A stretch of DNA of 64,000 nucleotides from contig NC_081542.1 in assembly GCF_901000735.1 (NCBI RefSeq), positions 43,812,238-43,876,237 on the forward strand, read 5' to 3'. This document shows, one piece after another, positions 59,301 through 64,000 of the stretch (positions within the stretch are counted from its first letter, which is position 1; each line of letters opens with the position of its first letter). Position numbers and translations under genes: made by a program. The notes beneath the pieces were generated by a model. It had not been told where the DNA came from, searched no databases, and worked only from the letters and a program-made list of their open reading frames with translations. Source of the DNA: Corylus avellana (Eukaryota > Streptophyta > Magnoliopsida > Fagales > Betulaceae).

Positions 59301-62300
59301 TGATGGAGTCTAAACAAAATCTAAAATGAAAACAAGGAAAAATGGGAAGGGGTTTAGGGTTTGCTCTAATGGGTGGCCTTTTGAAAGGGAAGAAATTTAA
59401 AAAATTATTTTGATATGATATGAATGTGAGAAGTGTTTTTTTTGGTGAAGTCCATTTTTGAAAAGTATTTTGTGTTTTGAATTTTACGTTTGTTAATAAT
59501 TTTGACAAAAAGGTTTTTCATTTTTTTTAAAAAAGAGGAAAAGAGTTTTCAAAACAATTATCCCATATATGAGAGGCCTAAGGTTTCTTGATTTATGATG
59601 GTAATTATACTAATTACTGCCGTAACATTCTCCATGATTGGTACATCTTCTCTTATATATATATATATAATGAAACAATATTCTTTGACATTTCAGACAC
59701 GCATCCTCTATAAATGAATATAATATGTTATTAAGAACTGCATTATCTGTGATGTTTAGGGAAATGTAAGTTCCAGATTAGTCCATGAGTCTTAATCGAG
59801 TCCCATATAATGGAAATAGTTGATCTTCTTGCAAGTGATATGTGTCAGTTTATTTTGAATGTACTGGATTAATTGTACTACCCAACCCTATATGTACTCT
59901 CCAACCTAACAGGAATCTGTGTACTCTCAACGTTTAAGACTTGTACTGCATGTACGATCGAAACATATATTGCTCTATAAAAATCTCAAGTCCAGCCCCT
60001 GAGCCTCAGTTAGGGCAGGAGACGCTCAATTCTTTGTTTCATCTACATGCATGGCGTCAAACTCTCCGAGTCCTCCTATGTTCGTACCGTTCCCTCTTCG
60101 TTAATTTCCTTCTTTTTTCACATCTTCACTGGGATTTTATTTTTCCTATGGTCAATACTCTGTAGATTTAGGGTAATTTTTCAGATTTGAGCTGGTAATA
60201 TTGCAAGTTAGCCATACATCATTAAGGAACTCTGCATCAATTGGTTTGCAATTTGGAGTTTTCTAGAGGAAGTTTTGATCATTCTATTAATGAATCTTCT
60301 TTATTTCTGCAGGTTTTATTTGTTATTAAAGGCCTTTTTTCCAATTCCTATGTTTAATAATATAAACGAGTCTTATCAAGTTGTAGTTTGAATATATAAT
60401 ATTTGGTCAAGAATTTTGGTGCTTTTCTTAAATTAACCTTAGCTTGTGTATGAAACAAGAAATGGTTATCTGGAAAATATAAGAATTTAGGGAGAGAGTT
60501 TATGTACATTTGAAGAAACCGTTTCTGTAATTTCCACATCTCCTTAGGACTTAGGAGCAGTCTGTTTTCTAAGATATGTGCTCCTAAGGAGATGTCCTTG
60601 TGATATTGTTGAATTTCTGTCGCTCTTTTAATAAATTCATCACTTAATGAAAAAAAGAAAAAGAAAGAAAAAACCCTACATACGATAGGTGTCGTAGAGT
60701 TTCTTTATTTCTCTGTATGTTTTCCTTGATGAATTTCTTTAGATATCGTAAGCACCGAAGCACATGAGTGCATGCCTTGTGTTTTGTTTTTACTGTTTTA
60801 AAAACCCAACATCTAATAATCTCATGTATAGTACTGAATCGGTTATAATTTAGGATGAAACAAAGCTTAATTAACCATAGATCAGACCCACCAAGATGGA
60901 GGATTTTTGTTATATAATTAGTGGGAGATTAGTTATACCAAATCCACAGGGTTTAGCTAGTAGCCTCTTGGAGTAGGTTAGGTATTTTTTAATGCCTCTT
61001 TTGAAAAACGACATTTTGACTACTTTATTAAACTACCATTCAAAAATCTCTTCATCTTTTATGAAGGGAAATACTACGGTACCTCCTATGAATCTTCTCG
61101 GATCCTTCTGGCTTGTCATTTCCGTTGAGGGAAGAATTATTGTTAATGATTTTTCAAATTCTCATAGAGAGAATAACTCATCACGCATCAGTATATTCTA
61201 TATATAAGAATTGTTTGTGACAGATCGAAGCCCGTCCATCTAAAGCTGGGTCTCCACTATCTCCACATTTTCGTCACACCTCGCTCATATGTCATTTTAA
61301 TTAGTTGTTAATTTCAAAGACTTTTTTTTTAAAAAAAGAAAAGACCTCGAAACTGAGGTGGGAGATTACTTTGCTTAATTAAATGGAAAACCATGTGATG
61401 CCCATGTTGTCTTTTGGATAAGAATGATGGCCACGTCCTTCCGACCTTTTACTTTTTTGGAGTTGTCCGCCCGCACGGCATGCTTTCGTGCCTCCTTGTC
61501 CCCACGTTAACCAATTAGTTTAAACCATTATCTTTTTTATTAGGTAGAATATTTCAACTTTCATCTAACTTTCAATGCCCAAAAGTTGTCGGTGTTTAAT
61601 ATTTTATGGGATCTAAGATAATGTTATTTAGAATTTTTATTCATTTTCTAGACTTTTTGGCAAGATCGATCGGCCTACATTGAAAAGTAACAAGTGGTTG
61701 GAGATCATCTACCACATTTATTTCAAGAAAAAATTACAACGAAATGAGGGAGCATATTCAAAGAATCAAATTAATTTGGTCAATGTAGCTATCAAACATA
61801 GAAAATAACCCAACCAATCAAATCATTACCTCATGAATCTAAACTTTTTTCTGTGGGCAATGAAGAAAAAATGAATTGAAAAGGTTGACAAGCAACCATG
61901 GCCATAAAATGTTAGTGCGAAAGCTACCATCAACGTCAACGTACATATATTACCTGTTTTATCAACATGCTCATTCATGACTATTCGTCCAAAATTTTGT
62001 AATGGCCAACTGGATAAGACACTCAGCTTTCTTCAAGAAAATTTGGTTCTAGAAATTAAGTTGAATTTTCAAATTACTCGCCTTTAGCGTAATTCGAGAT
62101 TAATTACAATCACAGTTTCACATAACAAATCTCGCTGCTTATTGGCATATAAAAAAATTGAATTGAATAGATATATCTAAGAAGAACTCGCAATTTTATC
62201 AATTTAAATAAGACTTAAAAGTTTGAAGGAAGGGAAATTAACTACTCTTTACTGATTCCCCAACTTAATAGTATTTAGTAGTAACTAGGCTTGATTAGTA

Positions 62301-62557
62301 GAATCCTACTCTCACGTGGCGCAAAGTCCAATCCTTAATTCGAGGTTCCTCAATTATATTATTCAACACGTGGTGGCTGTCATTATTTGACTTTGTCAAC
62401 GTACCAAATTTGACAACATGCATGAACATACTAAGAAAGGATCTTTTTTTTTTGTTTTTTTCTTTTCATGAATTCATATTGATGAGAGCTTAGAAATCCG
62501 CAACAAAAATATTAAAGATTTTGGGGAAAAAAAGAAGAAAGAAAAAGAAGAAGCGGA
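59301..62557. other. Intergenic region before PPO copy 2
   Basis: AT-rich with no supported gene. Contains a 14-bp inverted repeat at 60536-60549/60582-60595 (ACATCTCCTTAGGA and complement) and (TA)n near 59657. Confidence 0.5.
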
Positions 62558-62589
62558 ATTCATATTGAGAAAAGTCTACAGAAATCTAT

Positions 62590-62597
62590 TATAAAAA
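62590..62597 (+). promoter_or_regulatory. TATA box of PPO copy 2
   Basis: TATAAAAA, 47 bp before the ATG, exactly as in copy 1. Confidence 0.75.
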
Positions 62598-62636
62598 GAA
62601 CACCTTTACCCTTTACCTTCACACCAATCCTAGCAC

Positions 62637-64000
62637 ATGGCTTCTCTCTCGCCTCAACCAACCCTCATTACCACCAAGACGGTGGCTGGCACCACCAATC
62701 CCACCTTTTCTTTCTCTTCTTCCTTTCCAAAAAGGCCTCAGCTTTCTAAACCTGGAAAGCGGAGCCACCACCTTGGTGCTAGAGTGGTATGCAAAGCCAC
62801 CAATGGTGACCAAAAAGATGGACACCCTCTTCAAGGGAAATTCGATAGGAGAGATATGCTCATTGGCCTTGGAGGCCTCTACGGTGCTGCCAATCTTTAC
62901 AGTGACCCGTTTGCCTTGGCAGCTCCGGTGTCGGCGCCGGACCTTACACAATGTGGCCAGGCAGACTTGCCTGCCGGAGCAAAACCAACCAATTGCTGCC
63001 CACCAGCATCCACAAAGATCTTAGACTTTAAGCTACCTTCCCAAAACGCTCCCTTGCGTGTTAGGCCTGCAGCTCATTTGGCTGACAAGGAATACATAGC
63101 CAAATACAACAAAGCCATTGAGCTCATGAAAGCTCTCCCCGCCGACGACCCACGAAATTTCATGCAACAAGCCAACGTTCATTGCGCCTATTGCGACGGC
63201 GCGTACCACCAAGTCGGCTTGCCAGACCTCGATCTCCAAGTTCACAACTCCTGGCTCTTCTTTCCCTTCCATCGTTACTACTTGTACTTCTATGAGAAGA
63301 TCTTGGGAAAGTTGATCGGCGATCCCACCTTCGCCTTGCCATTCTGGAACTGGGATTCCCCTGCTGGCATGCAAATGCCAGCCTTGTTTGCTAATCCCAA
63401 GTCAGCTCTCTACGACAGCCTCCGCAACGCCAATCACCAGCCGCCGACTCTTCTCGACCTTGACTACAACGGCACCGACGAGGCATCGACAACTAAAGAC
63501 CAGCTCTCCAGCAATCTCAACATCATGTACCGGCAAATGGTGTCCAACGGCAAAAACGCCCAGCTGTTCCTCGGCAGCCCTTACCGGGCCGGAGATGAAC
63601 CCGACCCGGGTTTTGGCTCAATCGAGAACATTCCTCACGGTCCCGTGCACATATGGTGCGGCGACACCACCCAGCCTAATTTGGAGGACATGGGGAACTT
63701 CTACTCCGCCGCCAGAGATCCCATCTTTTTCGCTCACCACTCCAACGTTGACCGAATGTGGACCATCTGGAAGACGCTGGGAGGGAAACGAAAAGATTAC
63801 ACAGACTCCGATTGGTTAAACGCCGGGTTTATCTTCTACGACGAAAACGCTCAGCCTGTTCGTGTTAAGGTAAAGGACTGCCTTGACCAAAGCAAACTGG
63901 GTTATAAATATCAAGATGTGGATATTCCATGGCTCAAATCTAAGCCAACTCCACGCAAATCTAAGCTCAAGAAAGTAGCCAAGTTTTTGCATTTAGGACA
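62637..64000 (+). CDS. PPO: Polyphenol oxidase copy 2, 3' end outside window
   Basis: Open from ATG 62637 to the window edge (454 codons), missing only the end of the linker and the KFDV domain. By my reading it differs from copy 1 by about 15 of 1364 bases, giving seven amino-acid changes: S39P, A51V, T161I, I176M, V258L, V282E and I444L. None touches a copper ligand, the thioether Cys, the waterkeeper Glu or the gate Phe, and the Gly/Ile controller pair is unchanged. Transit peptide and twin-Arg signal are the same. Same orientation as copy 1, 46,719 bp away, with an identical 79-bp proximal promoter. Confidence 0.96.
   Translation, partial: MASLSPQPTLITTKTVAGTTNPTFSFSSSFPKRPQLSKPGKRSHHLGARVVCKATNGDQKDGHPLQGKFDRRDMLIGLGGLYGAANLYSDPFALAAPVSAPDLTQCGQADLPAGAKPTNCCPPASTKILDFKLPSQNAPLRVRPAAHLADKEYIAKYNKAIELMKALPADDPRNFMQQANVHCAYCDGAYHQVGLPDLDLQVHNSWLFFPFHRYYLYFYEKILGKLIGDPTFALPFWNWDSPAGMQMPALFANPKSALYDSLRNANHQPPTLLDLDYNGTDEASTTKDQLSSNLNIMYRQMVSNGKNAQLFLGSPYRAGDEPDPGFGSIENIPHGPVHIWCGDTTQPNLEDMGNFYSAARDPIFFAHHSNVDRMWTIWKTLGGKRKDYTDSDWLNAGFIFYDENAQPVRVKVKDCLDQSKLGYKYQDVDIPWLKSKPTPRKSKLKKVAKFLHLG

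Noticed and set aside
59044..59508. 154-codon minus-strand open frame
   Set aside because: Pro/Phe/Ser-rich low-complexity reading, overlaps a LINE 3'-end remnant, no domain or splice context.

Overview
The window is dicot nuclear DNA: spliced genes, long AT-rich intergenic sequence, and plant families of LTR, TRIM, SINE, LINE, hAT and Mutator-like elements. Two near-identical polyphenol oxidase (PPO) genes carry active-site controller residues matching, as I recall, one of the two described walnut tyrosinases (Gly240/Ile244, mature numbering). A walnut-family (Juglandaceae, Fagales) source is therefore plausible, but it is an inference.

Layout. 1-5366: the 5' LTR half of a minus-strand Ty3/gypsy Tat-type element, broken by stops and a frame change. 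5598-7142: exon 1 of a tau-class GST pseudogene with a 1185-bp hAT-type element (perfect 8-bp TSD) inserted in its leader. 8010-8480: decayed LINE RNase H-like remnant. 8590-15738: Athila-type element with gag-protease but no polymerase; its 3' LTR runs into a 100-N gap. 15839-19555: a contig island between two N gaps carrying PPO copy 1. 19656-21287: polyol transporter 4-like gene, minus strand, cut by the second gap. 21851-24743: a cluster of MITEs, including a 700-bp Mutator-type MITE with a perfect 9-bp TSD. 25221-32082: an intact 18-exon splicing factor SF3B2 gene (578 codons, all introns GT-AG). 34097-34733: gypsy-type LTR. 41469-42816: a Dof transcription factor. 47209-51392: a three-exon DUF1218 membrane protein gene, minus strand, whose 3.4-kb first intron holds TRIM, MITE and SINE insertions. 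51852-54282: MITEs and SINEs. 55530-57452: a small non-autonomous LTR element with a Copia-type PBS. 57851-58554: a poly(A) retroposon with a 13-bp TSD. 62637-64000: PPO copy 2, cut by the window edge.

The genes do not form a pathway. PPO acts in the chloroplast lumen on phenolics, PLT4 in sugar-alcohol transport, SF3B2 in the U2 snRNP, Dof in transcription, and the DUF1218 protein in membranes or wall-related processes. The shared theme is the two PPO copies 46.7 kb apart (about 98.9% identical over 1364 bp) and very dense small transposable elements, many datable by clean target-site duplications. I found no convincing undescribed functional system. The most unusual signals are the gap-bounded PPO contig, the LTR promoter pointing at PPO copy 1, and a GC-rich inverted core shared by MITEs with different termini.
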